Notes: generated by a model from the letters alone, not told the origin. 54,573 nucleotides of DNA from Ruminococcus sp. (GCA_021201755.1 JAJQEI010000047.1:1-54573), one strand, 5' to 3'; positions 19,575-28,578 are shown, counted from the stretch's first letter. Numbers and translations: made by a program.

Positions 19575-20978
19575 TCAGTCAGAATTTACCGAGCGATATT
19601 CCATTGGAACATATTCCTGATCCTGTGCAACAGACAAATACGCAGGACAAATGATTTTTTTACAGTTAATCAGTTCTTCAATGCGATGTGCCGACCAGCC
19701 TGCAATACGTGCAATGGCGAAAATGGGGGTATACAGTTCTGTCGGCAGTCCTAACATATGATATACAAAACTGCTGTAGAAGTCTACATTTGCGCAGACG
19801 CCTTTATAAATCTTTCGATTTTGCGCAATGATTTCTCCTGCTAGGCGTTCTACCGTGGCATAGAGTTCATATTCTGCATGGCAGCCTTTTTCAGATGAAA
19901 GTTGTTCTACGAAGGATTTTAAAATTACTGCACGGGGATCGGAGATGGAATAAATTGCGTGCCCCATGCCGTAGATGAGACCGGTGTGGTCAAACGCCTC
20001 ACCACGCAGCACTTGTGTCAGATAGCGGCGCAGTGCCTCCTCGTCTTTCCAATCGGGGCAGTGCTGCTTGAGATCTTCGAACATCTGAACGACTTTGATG
20101 TTTGCTCCGCCATGTTTCGGACCTTTTAGTGCGCCAAGTGCCGCCGCAATGGTAGCATAGGTATCTGTTCCAGAGGAAGACACGACGTGTACCGTAAAAG
20201 CGGAGTTATTGCCGCCGCCGTGTTCTGCGTGTAGCACAAGACACAAATCCAGAAGTTTTGCTTCCAGACGGCTATATTTTCCATCCGGCCGTATCATATA
20301 GAGAATATTTTCTGCAATGGTCAAATTCGGATCTGGTTTTTGAATGAATATACTTTTGTCGTTACGGAAGTACATAGAGGCTTGATAGCCGAATACCGCC
20401 AATGAGGAGAATTGTGCCACAAGCTGTAAACACTGGCGCATCACGTTGGGAATGCTGGTGTCGTCCGGCTTCGGGTCATAGGCGTGAAGAGCCAAGACAC
20501 ACTTTGCCATCGTATTCATAATATTATCGCTGGGCATTTTCATAATCACGCCGCTGTTGAAGTGATTAGGCAAGAGACGATAATTCGCCAGCAGATCGTA
20601 AAACTGGTTCAATTCTTCTTTTGTGGGAAGTTTCCACATAATGAGTAAATAGACAATTTCTTCAAATCCAAATCGATCGTGCCGGACGAATCTGTCTACC
20701 AGCTGTTCAATAGGAATGCCACGATAATACAGTTCACCGGGAATACGCAGTTCTTTTCCATTTTCCATGCGGCTTGCGTTGATTTTGCTGATTGTCGTCA
20801 GCCCCGCACGGACGCCCTTTCCGTCTAAGTCACGGAGGCCACGCTTGACTTCGTATTTGACATATAATTCCTGATCAATCTGGTACTGGAATTGTGCTTT
20901 ATCGGAAAGGCAATCAATCATCTCCATGTCTTTTTTGTATTGTCGAATCATTTGTTGAATTTTATCGGAATGAAGCAT
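19575..20978 (-). CDS. gltA: Citrate synthase
   Basis: A 467-residue protein of the citrate/2-methylcitrate synthase family. It condenses acetyl-CoA with oxaloacetate, probably to supply 2-oxoglutarate for glutamate. Catalytic motifs are H-A-E-H-G-G-G-N-N-S-A-F (first His), Y-G-M-G-H-A-I-Y (second His) and N-V-D-F-Y-S-S-F-V-Y (Asp). The long N-terminal extension before R-I-P-G-E-L-Y-Y-R-G is typical of clostridial enzymes. The start follows AGAAAGGAACG. Its leader has a 7-bp hairpin at 21008-21024 and the promoter is at 21118-21146. The two-component genes follow directly, suggesting one operon. Confidence 0.93.
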   Translation of the reverse strand: MLHSDKIQQMIRQYKKDMEMIDCLSDKAQFQYQIDQELYVKYEVKRGLRDLDGKGVRAGLTTISKINASRMENGKELRIPGELYYRGIPIEQLVDRFVRHDRFGFEEIVYLLIMWKLPTKEELNQFYDLLANYRLLPNHFNSGVIMKMPSDNIMNTMAKCVLALHAYDPKPDDTSIPNVMRQCLQLVAQFSSLAVFGYQASMYFRNDKSIFIQKPDPNLTIAENILYMIRPDGKYSRLEAKLLDLCLVLHAEHGGGNNSAFTVHVVSSSGTDTYATIAAALGALKGPKHGGANIKVVQMFEDLKQHCPDWKDEEALRRYLTQVLRGEAFDHTGLIYGMGHAIYSISDPRAVILKSFVEQLSSEKGCHAEYELYATVERLAGEIIAQNRKIYKGVCANVDFYSSFVYHMLGLPTELYTPIFAIARIAGWSAHRIEELINCKKIICPAYLSVAQDQEYVPMEYRSVNSD

Positions 20979-21007
20979 AGCATCTTTTGTTATGGAATCG
21001 TTCCTTT

Positions 21008-21024
21008 CTGCTGTGGTACAGCAG
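21008..21024 (-). promoter_or_regulatory. Short perfect hairpin in the citrate synthase leader
   Basis: CTGCTGT-GGT-ACAGCAG, a 7-3-7 inverted repeat a few bases upstream of the ribosome binding site. It could affect translation or act as an operator. Confidence 0.5.
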
Positions 21025-21117
21025 TAATGTGACGGTTTGTAAGTTTTGTTGATTTTCCTCCACGATAAGGGGACGAAAAGTTACACAAATGTTAGGATGA
21101 AAAATCTATTACTTCTA

Positions 21118-21146
21118 ATTTTATCATATTTTGTGGTATTTGTCAA
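21118..21146 (-). promoter_or_regulatory. Promoter of citrate synthase operon
   Basis: Minus strand TTGACA (21146-21141), 17 bases, TAAAAT (21123-21118), giving a leader of about 135 bases. Confidence 0.75.
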
Positions 21147-21211
21147 GAAAAATTCGTAAACAAAATCGGGTGGCAAGAAGTGGCAGTGTTGCAAAAGGGC
21201 ATCTGCCTTTA

Positions 21212-21240
21212 TTGACATTTTTTTACAAATATCGTATAAT
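21212..21240 (+). promoter_or_regulatory. dusB promoter
   Basis: TTGACA, 17 bases, TATAAT, 47 bases before the start at 21288. Confidence 0.85.
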
Positions 21241-21287
21241 AAAAAAATATGCTGGGATAGCGGATACAGCGGAAAGGAACGGGAAAG

Positions 21288-22328
21288 ATGGTAGAGACAC
21301 AGCTATTTGGGTTTGGAAAAAAGCGGCAGGTTCAGATGTCAAGAACTTGTATGTTGGCACCGATGGTGGGCGTTGCAGACAGGGGATACCGTCAGCTTTG
21401 TCGCTCGTTCGGAGCGGCAGGCGTAGTCAGCGAGATGGTTTCGGCGAAAGGACTTTATTATGGCTGCCTGACCTTAAAAGCGGGAGAACGGCTTTCGGAA
21501 CAAGTGGCATCTGCGCAGCTTTGTGTGATTACAGATGAAGAGCGGCCGATGGGAATTCAACTTTTTGGCGGCGAACCGGAATTTGTAGGACGTGCTGTCG
21601 CCATGGTGCAGCAGTTTCAGCCGGACTGGATTGACTTGAATATGGGCTGTCCGGTACGCAAGGTGGTTTCCACCGGTGCAGGCAGTGCGCTGATGCAGGA
21701 TATTTCGACTGCGGCAGAGATTGTCCGTGCAGCAGTGCGAGAATCGGACGTTCCGGTGACGGTGAAAATTCGCTTAGGTTGGGACGAGACACATCGAAAC
21801 GCCGTGACGTTTGCCCAAGGGATGGAGGATGCGGGAGCAGATGCTATTACAGTACATGGCAGAACACGGGAACAGCTTTATCGTGGCGCAGCGGATTGGA
21901 CGGGGATTTCTGCGGTAAAACAGGCAGTGAAAATTCCAGTGGTGGGGAATGGCGACGTGCGGACGGCTGCGGATTGTCTGCGTATGTACGCTGAAACCGG
22001 CTGCGATATGGTCATGATTGGCAGAGGTACTTATGGAAATCCGTTTCTGTTTCGAGAAGTGATTGCTGCGATGCACGGAGAAAGCATAGACCCACCTACG
22101 CCGGAAGAGCGCATGACGGTTATGCTGAAATATATTCGGCTTGTCTTAGAACAGTCGGAAAAACCAGAAGAAATCGCAATACGAGAGGTACGAAAACAAG
22201 CTTCTTGGTTTCTGGCAGGACTACATGGTGCGGCGCATCTGCGGCAGCAGTGTTATCAACTGGATTCTTATGCAGCGGCGCAGCATCTTGCCGCTGCTGC
22301 ATTGAACGTAGCAAAAGCTAGTATGTGA
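21288..22328 (+). CDS. dusB: tRNA-dihydrouridine synthase (DusB-like)
   Basis: A 346-residue flavoenzyme that reduces uridine to dihydrouridine in tRNA D-loops. The TIM-barrel start is L-A-P-M-V-G-V-A-D-R-G-Y. The catalytic Cys121 lies in D-L-N-M-G-C-P-V-R-K-V-V, and FMN/tRNA-binding motifs are V-T-V-K-I-R-L-G-W and A-I-T-V-H-G-R-T-R-E-Q. Start ATG follows GGAAAGGAACGG and directly downstream of its own promoter. The first 17 residues precede the usual domain start. It ends before a weak terminator shared with the convergent mazF. Confidence 0.92.
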   Translation: MVETQLFGFGKKRQVQMSRTCMLAPMVGVADRGYRQLCRSFGAAGVVSEMVSAKGLYYGCLTLKAGERLSEQVASAQLCVITDEERPMGIQLFGGEPEFVGRAVAMVQQFQPDWIDLNMGCPVRKVVSTGAGSALMQDISTAAEIVRAAVRESDVPVTVKIRLGWDETHRNAVTFAQGMEDAGADAITVHGRTREQLYRGAADWTGISAVKQAVKIPVVGNGDVRTAADCLRMYAETGCDMVMIGRGTYGNPFLFREVIAAMHGESIDPPTPEERMTVMLKYIRLVLEQSEKPEEIAIREVRKQASWFLAGLHGAAHLRQQCYQLDSYAAAQHLAAAALNVAKASM

Positions 22329-22348
22329 AAACATGGTTTGTGCATCAC

Positions 22349-22381
22349 AAACGTCCCCTATCGAAAAACAGAGGACGTTTT
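22349..22381. terminator. Terminator between dusB and mazF
   Basis: AAACGTCC pairs with GGACGTTT around a 16-base loop with a TTTT tail in the plus direction and AT-rich flank in the other. Confidence 0.55.
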
Positions 22382-22400
22382 ATGGCTTTCGTACTTATGC

Positions 22401-22748
22401 TCATTCGGCGGAAAGACCGAAGCTGACTTCCAGTGCGTGGTCGACTTTCGTCATGGATGGAGCGTCCAGCGTCCCCATACGGTCTTTTAAGCGACGTTTG
22501 TCTAGCGTGCGGATTTGTTCCAATAATACCACGCTGTCTTTTGTCAGACCGCATCCAGTCGCCTGTACGTCGATATGTGTGGGGAGCTTCGCCTTGTCTC
22601 TGCGGCTTGTGATTGCTGCCGCAATCACTGTCGGGCTGTGCCGGTTGCCAATGTCGTTCTGGACAATAAGTACCGGTCGAATGCTGCCTTGTTCTGACCC
22701 GACCACTGGACTTAAATCTGCATAATAAATTTCACCACGTTTGACCAA
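22401..22748 (-). CDS. mazF: MazF/EndoA-family mRNA interferase, apparently without MazE
   Basis: A 115-residue protein of the PemK/MazF fold: V-K-R-G-E-I-Y-Y-A-D-L-S-P-V-V-G-S-E-Q-G, R-P-V-L-I-V-Q-N-D-I-G-N, T-V-I-A-A-A-I-T-S and L-L-E-Q-I-R-T-L-D-K-R-R-L. The length is the same as Firmicute EndoA enzymes, which cut RNA at short U-rich sites. The start is TTG at 22748, eight bases after AAGGAGG; the longer ATG-type ORF upstream would add 63 residues not seen in the family. No MazE-like ORF precedes it in the 150 bases up to the T-box promoter, so the antitoxin is missing, encoded elsewhere, or replaced. Confidence 0.88.
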   Translation of the reverse strand: MVKRGEIYYADLSPVVGSEQGSIRPVLIVQNDIGNRHSPTVIAAAITSRRDKAKLPTHIDVQATGCGLTKDSVVLLEQIRTLDKRRLKDRMGTLDAPSMTKVDHALEVSFGLSAE

Positions 22749-22899
22749 AATGAAATCCTCCTTTTTATGTCTGTGATGGATACCGTTTAGCGATAGTATA
22801 CCCGCTTTTTCGGGGGCTATACACACGGCATCCGCTGCTTTCATCTTATTCGAGGACAGAAGAAGTGGTGAAAAGAAAACAAAAATTTTGGATTCCCTA

Positions 22900-22928
22900 T
22901 TGACAAAAGAAAAAAAATCGCATATAAT
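22900..22928 (+). promoter_or_regulatory. Promoter of the cysteine T-box operon
   Basis: TTGACA, 17 bases (mostly A), TATAAT. Confidence 0.85.
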
Positions 22929-22934
22929 AGAATG

Positions 22935-23236
22935 CAATAGAAAATGAAATATTTAAAGAACAACGGAGCAGTTAGAGTATCCTCATGAGGGCAGTACAGA
23001 GAGCATCGGGTCGGTGGAACGGTGTCTGTCTGTGGGGTGAAGTGCGGCTGTTAGTTGGTATGGAGAACCGTCTTGTTGTGGCAAGCAGCCGATCATGATG
23101 CAAAGTATCCATATCCGTTTTGCCTCGTTACGGCATGATGCAGCAACTGCGTCCTGAGTAAAAATCAGAGTGGAACCGTGGTAAAAGAATTATCGCCTCT
23201 GTAAATGTATCCAAATACATTTGCAGAGTTTTTTTA
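22935..23236 (+). promoter_or_regulatory. T-box leader, specifier TGC (Cys)
   Basis: The T-box sequence AGAGTGGAACCGTGG is at 23167-23181. An AGTA loop-E motif is near 22995 and a specifier-loop candidate GAAGTGCG gives TGC (23043-23045), a Cys codon. A strong terminator (CTCTGTAAATGTAT / ATACATTTGCAGAG then seven T, 23197-23235) is the alternative to the antiterminator. Uncharged tRNA-Cys would allow transcription of cysE and cysS. The specifier agrees with the genes downstream. Confidence 0.93.
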
Positions 23237-23254
23237 TGATTTGAGGTGATAACA

Positions 23255-23938
23255 ATGTTTCGACAGCTTCGGGAAGATATTGCAATCGTAAAGGAAAAAG
23301 ACCCTGCGGCGAGAAATAGTTTAGAAATTCTGCTGACCTATTCCGGCTTAAAAGCCGTACGGAAATATCGCCGTGCCCATTGGTTTTATCAACATAAGCT
23401 ATACACCATTGCCCGTATTATTTCACAGCGTGCCAGACACACGACCGGAATTGAAATTCATCCGGGAGCGCAAATCGGAAAGGGTCTCTTTATTGACCAC
23501 GGGATGGGTGTTGTAATCGGCAAAACGACGATTATTGGCGACAACTGTCTCCTATATCAAGGCGTAACTCTAGGCGGTACGGGAAAGGATAAGGGAAAGC
23601 GACATCCGACCCTGGGCGATAACGTGATGGTGGGAGCAGGCGCAAAGGTACTAGGCCCGATTACTTTGGGAGATAATGTGAAAGTTGCCGCAAATGCGGT
23701 GGTGTTGAAAGATATTCCGGACAATTGCACGGCGGTCGGCGTACCGGCTCGGGTGGCACGATGCGAGGGACAGCGTGTGACGCAGGATCTGGATCAGATT
23801 CATGTGCCGGATTTGACGATGGAAGATATTACAATGCTCAAACGAACGGTAAAATGCTTGCGGGAAGAGCTAGATGATTTAGAACAGGATACCGCAGAAA
23901 ATCTCACGGTGTCATCCGCTGAAAAGGGAAGTGAATGA
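23255..23938 (+). CDS. cysE: Serine O-acetyltransferase
   Basis: A 227-residue enzyme that makes O-acetylserine from serine and acetyl-CoA, the first step of cysteine synthesis. A short N-terminal helical part is followed by a left-handed beta-helix of hexapeptide repeats ([40 protein letters not shown]), with the catalytic Asp-His pair in F-I-D-H-G. It is the short form usual in Firmicutes. ATG at 23255 follows GAGGTGA; the GTG at 23246 lies inside that site. It is the first gene behind the Cys T-box and overlaps the next gene by ATGA. Confidence 0.95.
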   Translation: MFRQLREDIAIVKEKDPAARNSLEILLTYSGLKAVRKYRRAHWFYQHKLYTIARIISQRARHTTGIEIHPGAQIGKGLFIDHGMGVVIGKTTIIGDNCLLYQGVTLGGTGKDKGKRHPTLGDNVMVGAGAKVLGPITLGDNVKVAANAVVLKDIPDNCTAVGVPARVARCEGQRVTQDLDQIHVPDLTMEDITMLKRTVKCLREELDDLEQDTAENLTVSSAEKGSE

Positions 23939-24612
23939 GAATGGACTATCGCTGTGTTGTTTTTGATATGGACGGCGTGCTGTTTGACTCTGAATCACTT
24001 GTGATACAGTCATGGGAAATGGTGGCACAGGCGCATGGAATACCGCACGTTGCAGAAATTTGCCATCGCTGTTTGGGTGCGAATGCTGCGGCTTCGAAGC
24101 AGATGTTTTTGACGTTTTATGGAGCGGATTTTCCGTATGATACCTACAAGGCGGAAATGTCTCAAAAATTCTGGGAAAATGTAGAAGCTGGAAATCTGGT
24201 GCTAAAGTCCGGTGTGCGGGAAATCTTGGATTTTTTGGAACTGCATCATATTTCAACAGCCATTGCATCCTCCACTCGGAAGGCGATGATTCAGCGAGAA
24301 CTTGCGATCTTTGATTTGGAGAAAAAGTTTTGTAAAATCATTGGCGGTGATCAAGTACATCATAGCAAGCCGCATCCGGAGATTTATCAAAAAGCGTGTG
24401 CAGCACTGGATGTATCACCATCCTTGGCGATTGCCATCGAGGATTCCTATAACGGAATCCGTTCAGCACATGATGCCGGTATGCAGGCGATTATGATTCC
24501 TGATTTATTACCGCCGACAGAAGAAATTTTGCCATTGACAGCTGGTGTTTATCCGAGTTTAGCCGCTTTGCAAACATTTTTGGAAGGAGAAAATCAAAAT
24601 GCAGATTTATGA
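23935..24612 (+). CDS. HAD-family hydrolase, beta-phosphoglucomutase-like
   Basis: A 225-residue HAD subfamily IA protein. Motif I is [12 protein letters not shown] (nucleophile Asp and acid/base Asp), motif II A-S-S-T-R, motif III K-P-H-P-E-I-Y, and motif [11 protein letters not shown]. The cap region resembles phosphatases and phosphomutases acting on small sugars; substrate unknown. The start overlaps the cysE stop (ATGA) and the end overlaps cysS by 14 bases. It is therefore translated within the cysteine operon and would be induced by Cys starvation, though no role in cysteine metabolism is known. Confidence 0.85.
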   Translation: MRMDYRCVVFDMDGVLFDSESLVIQSWEMVAQAHGIPHVAEICHRCLGANAAASKQMFLTFYGADFPYDTYKAEMSQKFWENVEAGNLVLKSGVREILDFLELHHISTAIASSTRKAMIQRELAIFDLEKKFCKIIGGDQVHHSKPHPEIYQKACAALDVSPSLAIAIEDSYNGIRSAHDAGMQAIMIPDLLPPTEEILPLTAGVYPSLAALQTFLEGENQNADL

Positions 24613-25999
24613 TACTTTGACCCGAAAAAAGGTACCTCTTATTCCCATAGAGGAAAACCACATACGCATTTATGCCTGTGGACCTACGGTTTATAATTAT
24701 ATCCACATTGGAAACGCACGACCCATTTGTGCCTTCGATGTTTTGCGGCGGTATTTGCAATATCGTGGCTATCAAGTCACTTATGTGCAAAATTTTACCG
24801 ACGTAGACGACAAGATTATTCGCACAGCAAATGAAACCGGCGTGACGGCGGCAGAATTGGCAGAACGTTTTATTGCAGAATACAAGACCGATGCCCATGG
24901 ATTAAATGTCATGGATGCGGATGTGCATCCTCGTGTGACGGAGAGCATGGATTTGATTATCGATTTGGTACAGCGACTGGTGGATAAGGGGCACGCTTAT
25001 GCCGCACCGAACGGGGATGTTTATTTCCGTACGGACAGCTTTCCGGAATATGGGAAGCTGTCTGGTCAGCCGATGGAAGCACTACAGGCAGGCGCACGCA
25101 TTGAAGTGGGAGAGGAAAAAGAGAATCCATTGGATTTCGCCGTCTGGAAAGCGGCAAAACCTGGCGAGCCGTACTGGGAGTCCCCTTGGGGGAACGGCAG
25201 ACCCGGCTGGCATATCGAGTGTTCGGCGATGTCGTGTCATTATCTCGGCGAAACGTTTGATTTGCACTGCGGCGGACAGGATTTGATTTTTTCACATCAT
25301 GAAAACGAAATTGCACAGGCGGAGGCAGCAAACGAAAAGCCCTTTGTCCACTACTGGATGCACAACGGTTATATCAATATCGACAGCAAAAAAATGTCGA
25401 AATCCTTGGGGAACTTTTTTACCGTAAGAGAAGTGGCAGAGCAGTATGGCTATGAAGTCATCCGCTATATGATGGTACAGGCACACTATCGCAGTCCGAT
25501 TAATTACTGTAAGGACTTGCTGGATGCTTGTAAAGCTTCCTTGGATCGACTGTATACTTGTAGAGATACACTAAGCCGTGTGATTGAATCGGCGCAATCC
25601 GGCACGGTTTCTTCAGAAGATATGGCACTTCTGGAAAAGCGGAAGACGCAGTTTATCACAGCTATGGACGACGACCTAAACACAGCAGATGGTATGGCGG
25701 CGGTTTTTGAATTGGTACGGGATTTGAACCGGTGGAGCGTAGATGCATCGACGCCCAAGGAACTGCTGGAAGCTGGCGCAAAGCTGTTCAGCGAGTTGAC
25801 GGGGATTATGGGACTTCTGTATGATCCGAAACAGGATAGCGATATTTCACTGCAAGTAATGGAACTTGTGGAACAGCGTGCGAAAGCACGTCAGGCAAAA
25901 GATTTCGCTACAGCGGATGTGCTGCGAGAGAAAATTATGGCACTTGGCTATTCTATCCAGGAAACAAGACAGGGCACGGAAGTTAAAAAAATGCGGTAG
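24599..25999 (+). CDS. cysS: Cysteinyl-tRNA synthetase
   Basis: A 466-residue class I synthetase. It has the zinc Cys in Y-A-C-G-P-T-V-Y, the HIGH-type motif Y-I-H-I-G-N-A-R, further zinc ligands in H-I-E-C-S-A-M-S and H-H-E-N-E-I, and the K-M-S-K-S loop. The C-terminal helical anticodon region ends A-D-V-L-R-E-K-I-M-A-L-G-Y. Length is normal. The start is inside the preceding HAD gene, with GGAAGGAG upstream. Co-regulation with cysE by the T-box fits. It ends in TAG. Confidence 0.97.
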   Translation: MQIYDTLTRKKVPLIPIEENHIRIYACGPTVYNYIHIGNARPICAFDVLRRYLQYRGYQVTYVQNFTDVDDKIIRTANETGVTAAELAERFIAEYKTDAHGLNVMDADVHPRVTESMDLIIDLVQRLVDKGHAYAAPNGDVYFRTDSFPEYGKLSGQPMEALQAGARIEVGEEKENPLDFAVWKAAKPGEPYWESPWGNGRPGWHIECSAMSCHYLGETFDLHCGGQDLIFSHHENEIAQAEAANEKPFVHYWMHNGYINIDSKKMSKSLGNFFTVREVAEQYGYEVIRYMMVQAHYRSPINYCKDLLDACKASLDRLYTCRDTLSRVIESAQSGTVSSEDMALLEKRKTQFITAMDDDLNTADGMAAVFELVRDLNRWSVDASTPKELLEAGAKLFSELTGIMGLLYDPKQDSDISLQVMELVEQRAKARQAKDFATADVLREKIMALGYSIQETRQGTEVKKMR

Positions 26000-26012
26000 A
26001 AAGAAGGCAATT

Positions 26013-26825
26013 ATGGCACTGAGAAAATATAAAAAAGGAATCACAAGAATATTTATTTTGGTACTCATCATGTTCCTCATTTGCTTCGGACTTTTTTCCT
26101 GTTCATCTTATTTACAGTCGGAGACGAATGGCTACCTAAATACGGATTCCATCACGTTGATTCAATTGGATGAACCGGAGGACGACGCTCCCGCAATGTG
26201 CGTGCATACCACATTGGGTGATATTGTGGCAGAGCTTTATCCAGACGAAGCGCCGGAATATGTGGCACAGTTCACAGAATTGGCAGAGTCCGGCTATTAT
26301 GACGACACCTATGTTTTTCAAGTGGAATCCGGCGTCTATTTTGAAGCAGGTACATCCCATGCAGACGGTTCTGTGGACAGTGACACGTATGAAACTGTCG
26401 AATTAGAAACCAGCGGAAACTTGTGGCCATTCCGTGGGGCGTTTTGCGCACCTGTGGTGTCACAGGACGGGAATTTTTGGGATCGGCTCACTGGAGATAT
26501 GATAAGCTATTGCGGCACACGATTTGTGGTTTGTAATACCATCGAGTTTGATGATGATACCATAGAAGAATTAGATGACGTTTCGGAAAGCGCACAGAAT
26601 ATCAGCGACGCATTTTTGGAACTGGGTGGGATTCCGAATTATTCTCAGCAGATGACAATTTTTGCACAGGCGTATGGAGAAGAGAGTCTGGCGGTGATTG
26701 AAGAAATCACCGGGGTCGCCCTAAAAGCCGCCAGCGGCGAAAATGAATATACAGCACCTGAAGAGGACATTAAGATTACTTCTATCGAAATTGGTACTTA
26801 TGGAGATTGGAAAAATAATCTGTAA
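26013..26825 (+). CDS. Cyclophilin-like lipoprotein, probably inactive as isomerase
   Basis: A 270-residue protein with a basic N-terminus, a hydrophobic stretch (I-F-I-L-V-L-I-M-F-L-I-C-F-G) and a lipobox-like L-F-S-C, so probably membrane-anchored on the outside. The domain starting V-H-T-T-L-G-D-I-V-A-E-L-Y-P-D-E-A-P follows the cyclophilin pattern (compare the normal enzyme at 49249). However, the catalytic F-H-R-V-I-P-G-F is replaced by Y-V-F-Q-V-E-S-G-V and the Gln/Phe motifs are missing. Start ATG at 26013 follows AGAAGG; the longer frame upstream overlaps cysS. It is 13 bases after cysS and probably in the same operon. Role unknown; extracellular folding or binding is a guess. Confidence 0.7.
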   Translation: MALRKYKKGITRIFILVLIMFLICFGLFSCSSYLQSETNGYLNTDSITLIQLDEPEDDAPAMCVHTTLGDIVAELYPDEAPEYVAQFTELAESGYYDDTYVFQVESGVYFEAGTSHADGSVDSDTYETVELETSGNLWPFRGAFCAPVVSQDGNFWDRLTGDMISYCGTRFVVCNTIEFDDDTIEELDDVSESAQNISDAFLELGGIPNYSQQMTIFAQAYGEESLAVIEEITGVALKAASGENEYTAPEEDIKITSIEIGTYGDWKNNL

Positions 26826-26935
26826 AGTTACCTAAAAGATGTTTGTTTTTTATGAAATGCATACAAATACATGGGGTAACTATCCACCAATCCTGACAAA
26901 GTTTCCAAAGAACGAAAAAAAATCTTGTTTTTGAC

Positions 26936-26964
26936 TTTACAAACGGCGATTTTTCGTGTATAAT
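26936..26964 (+). promoter_or_regulatory. murA promoter
   Basis: TTTACA, 17 bases, TATAAT. The leader to the murA start is about 250 bases and contains a second in-frame ATG with a strong GGGGAGG site at 27131. Confidence 0.7.
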
Positions 26965-27220
26965 AAGAAAGATCGCAAGCAAAATAAGCAGAAGCAATTG
27001 TGTTTGCTGCGGTGTTGTGTTAAAATGTTCTTTGAAAAAGTGTCATGAAAAATTTTGTGTTTTTAGGCGCAGTGCTTCAAAAAAAGAAATAGAAAAATGT
27101 GCTGCTGCCAGTAATAGATCTGGGGAGGATATGTTTACGTGCATATTCCATGAAACCCGATTGTCGCCACCTCCGAAAGCGTTTCGGGAGAAATGGCGAA
27201 CAGACAAAGGAGAGACGAAC

Positions 27221-28510
27221 TTGGATAAATTTGTCATTCACGGCGGGCATCGCCTGTTGGGAGAGATTGAAGTCAGCGGCGCAAAGAATGCAGCGGTTGC
27301 ACTGATTCCAGCCGTTTTGCTATGTGATGAGCCGTGTATTCTGGAGAATGTGCCGAATATCAGCGATGTAACCATTAGCCTGCGAATTCTCTATGAGATG
27401 GGTGCGCAGGTGGAATATCTCAATAAAACGACGGTGCGGATTAACGCAACCGGATTGCAGAATTATTGCGTTCCCTATGAGAGTGCACGGAAAATGCGGG
27501 CGTCTTATTACTTTTTGGGCGCATTGCTCGGTCGGTATGGAAAAGCGAGGGTTTCGATGCCTGGTGGATGTCCACTGGGAGACCGCCCGATTGACCAACA
27601 CTTAAAAGCGTTTTCCGCTTTGGATGCAAAGTGCAGTATTGAACACGGCATGGTGGATCTGGTGGCAGATCAGCTGACCGGAAGCCAAATTTACTTAGAC
27701 GTGGTATCGGTTGGTGCAACAATGAACGCCATGCTTGCTGCTGTGCGTGCTACGGGATTGACTGTGATTGAAAATGCTGCAAAAGAGCCGCATATTGTGG
27801 ATCTCGCAAACTTTCTCAATTCGATGGGCGCAGATATTATGGGTGCAGGTACGGACGTTATCAAGATTCGTGGGGTGTCTCATCTCCACGGTGCCGTATA
27901 TTCGGTCATTCCAGACCAAATTGAAGCGGGTACGTTTATGATTGCCGCAGCGGCAACCGGCGGCGACGTTCTCGTAAAAAATATTATCCCAAAACATTTG
28001 GAACCCATTTCCAGCAAGATGCGGAAAATCGGTGTGAATATTGAAGAGTTTGACGACAGCATTCGTATATGGGTGGATGGACCGTTGGTGCGGACAAATG
28101 TGAAAACGATGCCACATCCAGGATTTCCTACGGATATGCAGCCGCAAATCACGACGCTTTTGACCCTTGCAGAGGGGACGAGCATTATTACCGAAGGCGT
28201 TTGGGAACAGCGATTCTGCTATGTTGATGAGCTGCGCCGTATGGGTGCAGATATTTCTGTCGATGGAAAGGTTGCCGTCGTGGAGGGCGTTGGTCGTTTG
28301 ACTGGCGCACCGGTGAAAGCGTGCGACTTGCGTGCAGGAGCGGCACTGATTATCGCAGGACTTGCGGCAAGGGGAATTACGGAAATCGAAGACATTTACC
28401 ATATTGAACGTGGTTATTCCAATTTGGACGCAAAGCTGCGTGAAGTGGGGGCAGATATTGAAAAAGTTTCTGATCCAGTTGCCAAAGTGGAAATGAAAGA
28501 GGCTATGTAA
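27221..28510 (+). CDS. murA: UDP-N-acetylglucosamine 1-carboxyvinyltransferase
   Basis: A 429-residue enzyme of the first committed step of peptidoglycan synthesis, and the fosfomycin target. The N-terminus (D-K-F-V-I-H-G-G-H-R-L-L-G-E-I-E-V-S-G-A-K-N-A-A) and the active loop P-G-G-C-P-L-G-D-R-P with Cys117 are typical, so it should be fosfomycin-sensitive at this residue. The start chosen is TTG at 27221 after AAAGGAG, because family members begin at this point. An ATG at 27131 with GGGGAGG is also in frame and would add 30 residues. A second paralogue, common in Firmicutes, is not in the window. Confidence 0.95.
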   Translation: MDKFVIHGGHRLLGEIEVSGAKNAAVALIPAVLLCDEPCILENVPNISDVTISLRILYEMGAQVEYLNKTTVRINATGLQNYCVPYESARKMRASYYFLGALLGRYGKARVSMPGGCPLGDRPIDQHLKAFSALDAKCSIEHGMVDLVADQLTGSQIYLDVVSVGATMNAMLAAVRATGLTVIENAAKEPHIVDLANFLNSMGADIMGAGTDVIKIRGVSHLHGAVYSVIPDQIEAGTFMIAAAATGGDVLVKNIIPKHLEPISSKMRKIGVNIEEFDDSIRIWVDGPLVRTNVKTMPHPGFPTDMQPQITTLLTLAEGTSIITEGVWEQRFCYVDELRRMGADISVDGKVAVVEGVGRLTGAPVKACDLRAGAALIIAGLAARGITEIEDIYHIERGYSNLDAKLREVGADIEKVSDPVAKVEMKEAM

Positions 28511-28534
28511 GCTATTATTCGAGAACAGAAATTT

Positions 28535-28578
28535 AGAAGCCAGAGAACAGAGCGGAGAATCGATAGCTTCTGTTTTTT
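28535..28578 (+). terminator. Terminator-like hairpin after murA
   Basis: AGAAGC pairs with GCTTCT around a long loop, followed by G and six T. Confidence 0.5.

Noticed and set aside
21131..21538. 135-residue ORF upstream of and overlapping dusB
   Set aside because: Covers the dusB promoter and overlaps dusB in another frame; no ribosome binding site or family.
26826..26881. AGTTACC/GGTAACT inverted repeat after the cyclophilin-like lipoprotein as terminator
   Set aside because: Loop of over 40 bases and no T-run after it.
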